DNA of 64,000 nucleotides, taken from NCBI GenBank assembly GCA_963576565.1, contig OY755042.1, forward strand, positions 992,001 through 1,056,000. The letters run 5' to 3'. A program made the position numbers and the translations under genes. Source of the DNA: Aspidapion aeneum. Taxonomy: Eukaryota; Arthropoda; Insecta; Coleoptera; Brentidae. The notes under the pieces were generated by a model. That model made no database searches, was not told where the DNA came from, and was given only the letters and a program-made list of their open reading frames with translations. Shown here piece after piece: positions 55,316 through 64,000 of the stretch; within the stretch, counting starts at the first letter, position 1; the number at the start of each line of letters is the position of its first letter.

Positions 55316-56514
55316 CATTGGCGTAGCTAGGGGGGGGGGGGCAGGGGGGGCCTGGCCCCTCCTGAAGTCCCTCAGGCCCCCCCTAAGATATTTTAGGCCT
55401 CCCCTACCGACTACTAGTAAAAGAACATGACGCTGAAAATACATACTATTTCTATTATTCGGGAAATATTCAAATAAAATAGGTGCATTAAAATTTAAAA
55501 TCATTCAGAATGTTCACATTTCAGGAAAAAGCCCTTGTCTTGCGGAATTAGGCTTTTTCTCTTTAAATTATCGGTAACTTTTCTGCACTTATGCAATTTC
55601 CCGAAAATATTTTTTAAATTTAAACATAATTATGCATATTGAATATTTCATACATATTGGCGACATCTTGTAAAATATTATAGAAGTGTAAGTTAAATTT
55701 CGCATTTAATAAAGACAGCGACCTTTGCCCCTCTGTTTCCGAAATCGGGTTGTAGATGTCGTAAGGTTATAAAAGACCTTTTTAAACTGTTTTTCTAAAA
55801 TAAATATAATAATCTTTTTAGTTTTTTTGAGGTTAGCGTTTAGTGTCTTATGAAAATTTTCCGATTTTGGTGACAATTTCATAACCATTTTCATATTAAG
55901 TTTTCCCACGTCGTTAAATGGAATAAATTCGTCGAGCAATACCGGGAAATTTTTAATATTAATACTTCTGCTCTAAGAGCAGAAATGACCGTTTTAAAGA
56001 ATTGTATTTTTCGGTTAAATCAAACTGTTGGTCATGATTCTATCAAACAACATATAGCAGAAAACACCTATCCAAACCTCTACCAACTTTTTAAAGTTGC
56101 GAGTATTCTTCCAATTTCAAGTGCAACTTGCGAGAGGTCTTTCTCTGCCATGAGGAGAGTTTTTAATTGGCTTAGAACAACTATGACTGAAGAGAGACAC
56201 TCAGGTTTGTCATTGTTAATCATAGAAAAAGATGTTGAGGTCGACTTAGACAGTGTGGTAGACGCTTTCAGTCAGCGACGTAGAAAACTTTCTTTGTAGA
56301 ATTGCTGAATTACATACTTTCTGTGTATACATAGAAATAAGTTGGTAAATGTATTATTAAATTTGTTATTTTAAAATATTAGAACATTTAATGCGCGTAT
56401 TTTTTTTTATTCATTGCACACTTTGCACGACTCTTTAAAACCTATATTTGCTTTTTGTTCAAGATAGACTGGGGCCACGGCCCCCCCTGAAAAGCAAGGC
56501 TAGCTACGCCAATG
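55316..56514 (+). mobile_element. hAT element, ZMYM1-like, internally deleted
   Basis: Ends CATTGGCGTAGCTAG and CTAGCTACGCCAATG are perfect inverted repeats. TTGACAAT stands on both sides exactly (55308-55315, 56515-56522), the 8-bp hAT duplication. At 1.2 kb it keeps only the 3' part of its transposase. Just inside each end is a run of G or C followed by GGCC-rich sequence. Confidence 0.93.
55930..56299 (+). pseudogene. hAT transposase C-terminal (dimerisation) region
   Basis: The frame reads EQYREIFNINTSALRAEM, then NTYPNLYQLFKVASILPISS, ATCERSFSAMRRVFNWLRTT and MTEERHSGLSLLIIEKD, ending RRRKLSL. PxSSATCERSFSAMRRxxxWLRxTM...RxxGLxLLxI is the hAT C-terminal dimerisation motif as in ZMYM1-like transposases. 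The BED/TTF zinc finger and the catalytic DDE core are absent, so it is inactive. Coding extends about 18 codons upstream of the first ATG (55985). Confidence 0.9.
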
Positions 56515-56740
56515 TTGACAATTGTCAAATAATGTAGTGACGTATCCGAGTATGTTCCAAAACCATCAAAACTAACGCATGCGCAGTTAAGAATGATTAA
56601 ATAGGGGTCCTGGCTTCAAGTATCGCATGTGAGAATGCATGGGTATGCCCCATATTTATCCTCTAACGTATTTGAATGCACTTAATATTGTATAGCTAGT
56701 GCTGCGTATTATTATTAGATAGCTCGTGCTGAAGGAATAA

Positions 56741-57309
56741 CAGTGGCGGCTCGTGACAGTAAAGTTTGTGAGTTCTGTTGACACAATTATACAAAAACAA
56801 ACAACAAACACGACCATAACCTTCCGCTCATGCGTTTTGCGTCTTCCAAATAAATAAATGTGCCCGCAAACACGCAACGCTGAGCCCGCCCGCCCGGAAT
56901 TGTACTGGAACTGCAAGTTTTGCAGCTCTATTTTTGCCTAGATTTCGCTATCTAAACCCATGAGCAAGTACGGTGCGGGGCGAAGGAAGGGGTTCCTAGC
57001 CGAGCACAGATCTCGTTAGCCGCCCAGCTACGTTGTGTTGCAATTTAGCAGCGCAACAATGCCAATAACTTCATTTGACCGACTGTGAAATGCGGCCTTC
57101 GGCGACGGCGCGCGGCGTCATACTCAACACACGTGCGCAATTTGAAGGCCTACTATACCAACACCGGACCGAAAATATACTGCTATTCCAATAATTTTAG
57201 AAATAAAATAATTATATTAGAAAAATAGTAACGGCTGAAAAATAGTCAAATAATGTGAAAATTTTGGGGGTTCTGCAGCTCTGCAGCCCTTATGCACGAG
57301 CCGCCCCTG
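56741..57309. mobile_element. Non-autonomous hAT-like element (CAGTGGCGGCTCGTG)
   Basis: CAGTGGCGGCTCGTG and CACGAGCCGCCCCTG are inverted with one mismatch; AGGAATAA flanks both sides exactly (56733-56740, 57310-57317). The 569-bp interior is non-coding. Confidence 0.93.
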
Positions 57310-57639
57310 AGGAATAAAATATTAAATCTGCGAATTTTGTCTTGCTGTATGATTTTATTCTTGTTATTACGCTGTTAAGTAACTTTTTCTTTGATTTGTG
57401 CTTTCGCCAAGAAAAATTTAAGAATATGAATTTTAAAAATTGACATTCCCAACAAATTTTAAAGAACGTTGACTTTACTGGCGGCTGGTGAGGTTAAATA
57501 TTGGGGGAACAGAAATCTAAATTGCATGAAAAATTAGATAAAAACTTACCGAAACAATTTTATTTTGGTATTTTCCAAACAAGCAGCTACTTGGTGTAGT
57601 TTTTAGTTTATTTGTTTATAGATAAAGTCCTTTCACCTT

Positions 57640-57909
57640 TCTTTTTTATGGCGCCGTAGAGCAACCTCAAAAATCACACAATTTTAAACAGTCTCTTAAT
57701 CTACTAAGTATATGTTGAATTTTTTCCATATGTTCATTATGTTCGGTAATGTTTTGCCTATAGGCACTATTCAATTGGCACATAATATCAGTCTTACCTA
57801 GCATAGAAAATTCTATGTGGTTATTTAAATGAATACCATTTACTTTGTGTCTTTTTAACTTTTCACTAAAGTTCTTGATATCACACATTCCCGTTGCACG
57901 CAGGATCAC
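57640..57909 (-). pseudogene. hAT (ZMYM1-like) transposase N-terminal fragment
   Basis: On minus the reading is CDIKNFSEKLKRHKVNGIHL, then TDIMCQLNSAYRQNITEHNE and HILSRLRDCLKLCDF, and after a stop ALRRHKK-like sequence. The series KRHxxS..H, QLxxAYR..I..HNE..xxNRxILxRLIDCVxFCxxxELALRGHDE is the N-terminal (TTF zinc finger end) region of ZMYM1-like hAT transposases. The stop before ALRRHKK and the PLE upstream show decay. Confidence 0.65.
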
Positions 57910-58274
57910 TTCGTGGATTTCAGCATCGAATTAGGTGCTAATGTGCACAGTGGAATCGACGGCATTTACTTCCTTATAAACAAACAGTAACGAAAACAAA
58001 GAATGACACGCGACGGGCAAGGCTTTTTACTACTTCCGCACGATGATGAAAGCCGATGTCAACTAAAACAAACATTCCTCCCTCTCCCGCGTGAGAACAG
58101 CCACCCATACACCGCTGAAAAACGGGTGAATTTGAAACTTTGCCCCGCGCGGCGCTGCCGGCTTGTAATTATTTACGTTAAAATAGTTCACTCAATTAAT
58201 CGCTTGCTCTTTGTTTGAAACTCGTCGACAATGATTTTGTAGAAATTAAATTTCGGACTTCCATTGTCTTTATT

Positions 58275-58314
58275 ACGTTTCGGTTAGTAAGTATCTCTAA
58301 CCGTTATCAAGTGT
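58275..58314 (-). ncRNA. Hammerhead-ribozyme-like motif, PLE family 1
   Basis: Same order as 23181-23225 (ACAC, TTGATAA, GGTTAG stem, GAAAC), but a deletion after the stem changes GTC and the stem I partner to GTA...; the U3/A8 core is retained. Confidence 0.45.
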
Positions 58315-58399
58315 AAACTAAACAATCTAGTCTCTAGGCTACCACTTATACTACTTGGTGTGCAGTCAGGTGTGACGGCCCGCCCCCTTTTTTAATCGA

Positions 58400-58960
58400 A
58401 AGACGCCTGTTTTCCTTAAGGAGTGGTTTCCATATGTTTGGTATGTCCGTACTTGGTTGACTGAAAACTTCTTTATTCTGCATTATAAACGCAGCTTCAA
58501 TAAACTTTCGTTTTCGCCAATGCGACTCCTTATGTAAAACTTTAGCTTCTGACCACTGAATCCTGTGATTATTTGACCATGCATGATCTGCTAAACTGGA
58601 TTTTTCAATATTCCCTAATTGGGTACTTTTTAGATGTTCATTTACTCTAACCTGAAGAGGGCGTTTCGTTTCACCTACATATGATTTACCACACTCACAC
58701 GGGATTTGGTAAATACATTTCTTATTATTTGAGGGATTGTCTGGTTTTGTTTTAGTTACAAAACTTCTTATCGTATTTCCCGAAGAAAATACTGTTTTTA
58801 TATTATAGTGTTTAGCTATTCGTCTTATGTTTTTTGAAATCCCTTGAACATATGGAATGTTAATAAAACCTAACGGATTATTATTTTGAAAATTTGGTAC
58901 ATTTAGTTTGTTTTTAATTTTAAATATCGTTGAGTTTATTAATTTCTCGGAATAAACATT
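58400..58960 (-). pseudogene. PLE family 1 GIY-YIG endonuclease
   Basis: Minus-strand counterpart of 22484-23129, nearly the same: CIYQIPCECGKSYVGETKRP, LADHAWSN(D/N)HRIQW and the final KRRLSIKKGGGPSHL-type tail. A frameshift (KKDNRMFIPRN ends the RT frame) separates it from the RT upstream. Confidence 0.75.
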
Positions 58961-59658
58961 CTGTTGTCCTTTTTAATGTTGTTAATTTCTGTGGTTAATT
59001 CTTCATTATTACTACAAATATTTACGGCTCTTAAATACAAACTTCTTATAACTCCTTGTTTTGTTGCAACAGAATGATTAGACTTAAAATTTAGGTACTG
59101 TCCCGTGTGTGTAGGTTTCCTATATACAGTGGTTTGAATGTTTCTGTCTAATCGTTTGACAAGAACATCCAAAAAAGGTAAGGCCGAATCTTTTTCAATT
59201 TCCATGGTGCACTTGATTGTTGGTTGAATACCGTTTAAATGGTGTAGAAAATTTTGTAGTTCGTCATCATTTTCCGCCCATATAATAAATGTGTCATCCA
59301 TGTATCGTAGCCATAGTTTTGGTTTGACTCTTGCTGTATTGATCGCATGGTCCTCGAACCACTCCATGTAGATGTTTGCTACCACTGGCGAAAGAGATGA
59401 ACCCATTGGGAGTCCATCATTTTGCGCGTAAAACTTATCTTTCACTTGAAAGTAAGAGTTACGGAGACAGAGCTCCAAAAGATCCATCACCCCCTCCACC
59501 GATAGCGTTGTTCTCACATGAAGTGTATCATCAGTTTGTAATTTGTTTTTGATGATACTGAGTGACTCATTTATTGGCACGTTGGTGTAGAGACTTTCTA
59601 CATCAAAACTTACAAATCTATCGCCGGGATCTAATTCGATACCTTTTAAAACCTCCTT
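58939..59658 (-). pseudogene. PLE family 1 reverse transcriptase fragment
   Basis: Reading on minus from the truncation: FVSFDVESLYTNVPINESLS (motif A), FYAQNDGLPMGSSLSPVVAN (motif B), LWLRYMDDTFIIWAE (YMDD, motif C), LPFLDVLVKRLDRNIQTTVY and RKPTHTGQYLNFKSNHSVAT. It ends by frameshift at 58939. The N-terminal RT block is missing. It differs clearly from family 2 (YVDD, different linker), so two PLE lineages are present. Confidence 0.85.
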
Positions 59659-59773
59659 AATTTATTAAAATTAACATTTTTTAAATAAATCAATTAAAAA
59701 TACTGTTTGTTGTCTGGTTTTGGGAGGGCACTGCCCCGTTGCCCGCCCTGTAGGGGCCGCCACTGCTTGACTT

Positions 59774-60375
59774 CTTTTCTAAGCTAATTTCTTATTCTTT
59801 ATCCGCTCATTATGAATGATAACACATAATTACATCATGACTCCCATAAAAAAATTACAAATATAGGCCTGTTTCTTATAATAATTTAATACGTTTGAAG
59901 AAATATCCAATAATAGGTTACTTTTCTGTATATGAATAAAATAAAAATTACACAAGTGAAGCAATTTTTGGTGCTAGTTTTTTAAAACCGTGCAAAAACC
60001 CCTCATCTCAATTAATTACCATACATCGTAAATATTTGATAAAACAAAAACCAGATTTTCGGCTTTTTATTTGCACATTACTCAGTCAATGTCAAGTCAA
60101 TTAAGTAATAGTGACCTCCAAAACAAAAAACTAACAAGTTGTTAAAATACAATCCAATCAAATAAAGAGTCTTATTAGCCCAGTCATATTAGGTGAAAAA
60201 ACCCTGAAAGTTGGAAAAAAAAATAGATGCAAGTTGGATTTTTATATAATTATTCCTTATCATCTAGGACACATCCCTACATATTCTCCACCAAAATTAC
60301 CCTTGAGCTTCGCTAGATATAGGACCCCAATAGTCTCAAAAGTCAGTATTTTTCAATTTTCTCGAAAACAACTAA
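59774..60375. other. No gene seen
   Basis: AT-rich sequence between the hAT right end and the LINE 3' end; a TATATA tract at 60374-60390 marks the LINE tail. Confidence 0.5.
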
Positions 60376-61909
60376 TATATATATATTTATCGGTTTCACA
60401 ACGTTCTACGTCTTCCAATACCCATTCTCCACTCGTTTCTGTTTGCCCATAATTCATCATCTAGGCCTCTTATTCTTATTTCACTGTCTATTCCTTCTCT
60501 CCAGCTTCTCCTCGGCCTTCCTCGTTTTCTTCGGCCAGTTGGTTTCCATTGTAGTATTTGTTTAGGTAGTCTTTCATCATTCATTCTTTGTACATGTCCG
60601 TACCACACTAGTTGTTTTGTTCTTATATCATCCACTAAAGTACGTTCACCCACTGTCATAATTTCTCTTATTCTTTGATTTGTAACTCTTTCTCTTTTTG
60701 ATTTCCCTGCTGCTCTTCTTCAATAGTCCATCTCCGTAGCGGAAAGCATTTTTTCTGTTCTATCCTTGATTGGCCAGACTTCAGAGCCGTATGTAATAAT
60801 ACTTTTTACAATAGTGTTATATATAAGCTTTTTGTTATGTTTTGATATACTTTGGTCCCAAATTATTCCATTTAATAAAGTTATTGCTTTTCTTCCTTGT
60901 ACGTTTCGATCTTTTATAGCATTGTCTAGTGTTCCGTCAGCTGTAATTTTTAGACCTAAGTATTTATACTCATCACAGGACAGAATTTGCTGCCCGGTAT
61001 TTAAGATTAGATCCTGTTTCGTTCCACCGATACACATATGCCCTGTCTTATTGAGATTAACCTCTAGTCTCCACTTATTGTACTCTTCTATTAGTTTTCG
61101 TGTCATATATTCGAGGTCGTCATAATCCTGAGCCACTACTATCTGATCATCGGCAAAACATAAAGTATACAAGGTGGTTTCGTCCAACGGAATTCCCATG
61201 TTTTGGCATTTTCTCTTCCATACTTTAAGGACTTGTTCCAAGTATATCTTGAAGAGCGTAGGCGAGATACAGCAACCTTGTTTAAGACCTTTATTTACTT
61301 AAAAGCCTTTGGTTAGTTTTGCTTTTATTTTAACTTTTGCCTTACTATTGCGGTATAACTCTTTGATGGCCTTAATTAGTTGTACGCTTATGTTGGTGTT
61401 TTCCAACGCTTTCCAAAGTAGATTTAGTGGTATACTATCATATGCCTTCTGCAAATCGACGTAAAGCAGATGCAGCTCTTGTCCGTATGCTATTTTCTTG
61501 TCAATAACTTGGGTTATACAAAAGAGATGATCTGAAGTCGATCTACCCGCCCTGAAACCAGCTTGTTCTTCTGCCTCCATGTCTTTATATTCGCTCTCCA
61601 CTTTATTTCTTATTATTTTACCGTATATTCTGCTTAGCGTACTAGTCACAGATATACCTCTATAACTGTCACATATATGTTTCCTTCCTTTTTTGTGTAT
61701 TGTGGATATATATGACGTTTTCCACTCAGTTGGTACTACAGTTCCATTTAAATATTTTTGGAAAAAATTCCGTAATCTCCAAAACAGTTCTTCAGTGCCA
61801 TATTTAATAAGTTCGGCTGGGATATTTCCGGGTCCGGCAGATTTACCGCTTTTTAAGGTTGTGCACACGTTTTTGACCTCAGATTGTGAGGGGTACTGGA
61901 GATCCCATC
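60376..61909 (-). pseudogene. Non-LTR retrotransposon RT fragment, copy 2
   Basis: This is a longer copy of the element at 35726. From the 5' side: SGKSAGPGNIPAELIKYGTE, DSYRGISVTSTLSRIYGKII, EEQAGFRAGRSTSDHLF, LYVDLQKAYDSIPLNLLWKA, then after a stop at the KGF/KGLKQGC point GCCISPTLF, YTLCFADDQIVVAQ and the end HVQRMNDERLPKQI...GRRRTL. In-frame stops (near 61299 and 60719) break it, so it is inactive. The endonuclease is missing. It supplies RT fingers that copy 1 lacks. Confidence 0.88.
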
Positions 61910-62114
61910 GTTCTAATTATATTGCGAAAACTAATAACTTTTCTAAAAAAAAGTGAAGAGAGAAAAAATACGCAAAATTATTCGGTCTATAATGTAAAAT
62001 TAAGAGAAAACATGGTTTCTGGCTTTAAGCATCCCATGTAAGAATTCATGTGTATGCCCTGTATTATTTATGCTCTAAGGTATTTGCTTTTTCCGTACAT
62101 CATAAAATTGTTTA
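61910..62114. other. 3' flank of the armadillo-type gene
   Basis: Short non-coding stretch between the LINE 5' truncation and the terminal exon. On minus it would be the 3' flank of that gene. Confidence 0.5.
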
Positions 62115-62261
62115 TTAAAACTCCACCCTCCCGTCGTCCTCCTCTTCGCTATCGTGTCTTTTAATAAGATGATGCGTTTCAGCTTCCAAAGCAAGCTTTC
62201 GAATGTTAGCTAGACAGCCAGCTGCAGCTTCTTGTAGTTTCCAATCCGATGATGATACCGC
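62115..62261 (-). CDS. Terminal exon of an armadillo-repeat-like protein
   Basis: A clean exon: acceptor AATTTGTTACAG (62262-62273), then 48 codons AVSSSDWKLQEAAAGCLANI, RKLALEAETHHLIKRHDSEE, EDDGRVEF and TAA. LQEAAAGCLANIRKLALEAE has the spacing of the H3 helix of an armadillo repeat, and an ARM repeat end followed by an acidic tail fits the C-terminus of ARM proteins such as ARMC4/ODAD2-type (Drosophila gudu); that identification is tentative. AATAAA overlaps the stop (TTTTAATAAA), a compact 3' end. The rest of the gene must lie to the right, beyond 62261 and probably beyond the window. Confidence 0.75.
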   Translation of the reverse strand, partial: AVSSSDWKLQEAAAGCLANIRKLALEAETHHLIKRHDSEEEDDGRVEF

Positions 62262-63249
62262 CTGTAACAAATTATTTAATTATAATAAACGAACGAATAA
62301 ACAGAAACATTCAAACCACTGTATATAGAAATCCTACACACAAGGGACCGTATCCAAATTTTAATAGATAGTTTAAGTTGTGTTACGTATTTTTACGTAA
62401 GCATGAGATTTGACAGTTACGCAAGCGCACTTCGTCACACCGTCGTCAAGGTCACGTTAGGAGCTTACGTATTTACGTTAGCTTACGGCAGTCTGCGGGC
62501 ACCTTAACGTTACCAAAGAATAGAATTGGTTGATTGACTGATCGAAAAATGAGGCCTAGCACAGCCTTCGTAAACTAACGAGCCACGAACCAGAAAAGGC
62601 AACATCGCAAATTGGCCGGCTGGTGGGCCGATATATACATGGGAGATATAAACATCTGCTATTTGTTTTGATTGTAGTTTGGCGATTTTGTATTTTTTTT
62701 TTTGTAAAAACTAATAAACTGTGTTTAGGCGTGTTACATTTAATTTTTAAAACAAACAAAACATTTGGAAATAAATATCAGTGGCCATTAATCATGTTAA
62801 AAAATATGTAACAAAACCTAGAATAAACAGAAGAGAAATTACTTTTAAACAATTTGTGAGAACAACCCTAAAGTTCGATTCATAGTACCGTGAAGTAAGC
62901 AGTATGAAGTGAGAAGTAAGAAATAAAAATTGTTCCTTTCTTACTGCTAAGTTATTACTGTCAAGTTTGAACAACGGGATGTTTGTGGGATAGTTTCTTA
63001 TGTCTGACTGCTTACTTTACAGAACTATGAATCCAGTTTAAGTGGTACCATGTTAATTTAAACTTTAAATGAACTTACATTTTTTTATATCTATTCTATT
63101 TAGCCTTCGTCAATCCATCTTTGGCCAAGTTCTCCAGTTTACAATACATTTGTTCCATCAATCGTCTTTCTGTCTGATAATATGACCGGCAAATTTCCAT
63201 TTTAATTTTGCTACTTCTGCTCTGACATCCCTTACTTTTGTTTTATTTC
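62262..63249. other. Probable intron of the armadillo-type gene
   Basis: No exon recognised. About 62385-62505 is rich in TTACGTA/ACGTAAG phrases in both orientations. The small frames in 62556-62974 have no family look. Confidence 0.45.
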
Positions 63250-63990
63250 TTATCAATTCATTCCTTTTCTACCTGTTAGCTTTACATGTAACATTTGTCT
63301 TTCCATTGATCTTTGGGCTTTTGTTACCTTATCCATGTTTGATTTTGTAAGTGTCCAGGTCTGGGATTCATAGGTAAGTACAGGAAGGATACATTGGTTA
63401 TACACTTCCGTTTTGAGGTACTGAGGATATTTTTTATTTCCTAATATGTTGCTTAATTTACCGAATGCTGCCCAGGCCAATCTTACTCGTCTCTTGATTT
63501 CAGCTGTTTGTTTTTCTTTTTTCAGTTTAATAATTTGTCCCGGGTCCTATATATTCCTCTACTTGTTCTATTTTCTTTTAGATTGATTGATATTATCAGC
63601 ATATCTTGGTGGTTCAGAATTGTCCGTTTACTTTGATGCCTATTTCTTCCCAATCTAAGCTTTTAAAAACATCTTCTAGGGCCTGGTTAAATAATTTAGG
63701 GAATATTGTGTCACGCTGACACCTCTTCTTATGCGGATTGGCTTGGTTCCTCTGTGGATTTTGATTAATGTTGTTGCTTCACTATATATATTGGCTATTA
63801 AGTCTGTATATCTGTGATCTATTCGGCTATTAATTGAAGATCTTTTACTGCCCAGTGCTCAATGCTTTTTCGAAGTCTATAAACGCAATATATATTTATA
63901 TATATTTCCATACCCTCCCTTTCTTCAATTTTTTTCGTTGTCGTCAGGATTTTCTCTTACTGGAGGTTTGGGGTTTGACATATACTCGGG
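63250..63990 (-). pseudogene. RTE-clade LINE remnant
   Basis: Broken readings on minus: HRGTKPIRIRRGVS and TQYSPNYL (motif B area), ALEDVF and DWEEIGIKVNGQF-like sequence, RYADN where YADD is expected, and then an intact stretch at 63253-63480 with AWAAFGKLSNILGNKKYPQY, LKTEVYNQCILPVLTYESQT, WTLTKSNMDKVTKAQRSMER. This is the RTE (Rex/BovB-like) order. It belongs to the same clade as the RT pieces in the Orai tandem array, which correspond to the part between YADD and the thumb. Confidence 0.75.
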
Positions 63991-64000
63991 TTGAGATTCA

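Larger units (their letters stand above)
58211..59658 (-). mobile_element. Penelope-like element, family 1, truncated copy
   Basis: The 3' tail TTGTTTGAAACTCGTCGACA matches the left edge of the 22246 copy. It contains RT on minus (58939-59658), the endonuclease (about 58400-58960) and the hammerhead-like motif. The 5' truncation is at about 59658. No target duplication is evident. Confidence 0.85.
57476..59765 (-). mobile_element. hAT element split by a PLE
   Basis: TACTGGCGGCTGGTG at the left and GGGGCCGCCACTG at the right are imperfect inverted ends; GTTGACTT and CTTGACTT flank it (7 of 8). The transposase lies on minus and only its N-terminal part survives (57640-57909). The PLE at 58211-59658 interrupts the element. 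Confidence 0.65.

Noticed and set aside
1..64000. CRISPR arrays, bacterial operons, ribosome binding sites
   Set aside because: The sequence is eukaryotic: introns, LINEs, PLEs and hATs. No spaced palindromic array resembles CRISPR; tandem repeats here lack unique spacers.
1..64000. tRNA and rRNA genes
   Set aside because: Scanning by eye for B-box-like GGTTCGA(A/N)TCC with a paired acceptor stem gave only isolated matches (for example near 34498 and 48561) without cloverleaf context.

Overview
This is a fragment of an AT-rich, repeat-dense animal nuclear genome, almost certainly an insect. It shows split genes with GT-AG introns, non-LTR retrotransposons of several clades, Penelope-like elements (PLEs), hAT and P-type DNA transposons, and a store-operated calcium channel gene whose protein matches the Drosophila Orai pattern closely. 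I cannot name the species.

Host genes. The one host gene that can be assembled is Orai, on the minus strand, in four exons (27590-27743, 22093-22217, 21837-21968, 13469-13984). Donors, acceptors and phases agree and give a 308-residue, four-helix channel. Introns 1 and 3 are large and full of mobile elements. A second host gene is seen only as its last exon (62115-62261, minus), an armadillo-type helix end followed by an overlapping stop and polyadenylation signal. Three weaker exon candidates lie at 2253-2419 (minus), about 14640-14723 (plus) and 49200-49253 (plus).

Layout. 1-8.9 kb: dispersed repeats, fold-back elements, a perfect 70-bp palindrome, no confident gene. 8.99-9.9 kb: a minisatellite of 10-bp subunits in a 50-bp higher-order repeat, split by a small hAT. 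10.3-13.8 kb: four tandem units of about 860 bp, each joining the 3' half of the Orai last exon to a piece of an RTE-type reverse transcriptase. 13.8-27.7 kb: Orai with nested elements in its introns (LINE RNase H, Jockey-like RT, Tc1-type fold-back, a 1.2-kb element repeated at 39.9 kb, a PLE, a hAT-like minisatellite element). 27.9-31.7 kb: a long inverted-repeat element carrying a large fold-back PLE. 32.9-34.4 kb: a decayed P-like transposon. 35-43 kb: hAT end, two LINEs, Tc1-type and fold-back elements. 43.3-46.5 kb: a 3.2-kb element holding three nested insertions. 46.9-49 kb: hAT. 49-55 kb: more elements and a second PLE copy. 55.3-59.8 kb: three hAT elements, one split by a PLE. 60.4-61.9 kb: LINE. 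62.1-64 kb: the armadillo-type exon and an RTE remnant.

Most notable: (i) tandem amplification of an Orai half-exon fused to RT sequence; (ii) PLEs of two families in which a 5'-truncated plus copy is joined head-on to an inverted copy of its own 3' end; (iii) hammerhead-ribozyme-like motifs in both PLE families, one with the ORF stop codon inside the catalytic core and the other with an apparent C3-G8 to U3-A8 exchange; (iv) a PLE inserted 28 bp upstream of an Orai splice acceptor, with a target duplication that keeps the branch-point-like sequence.
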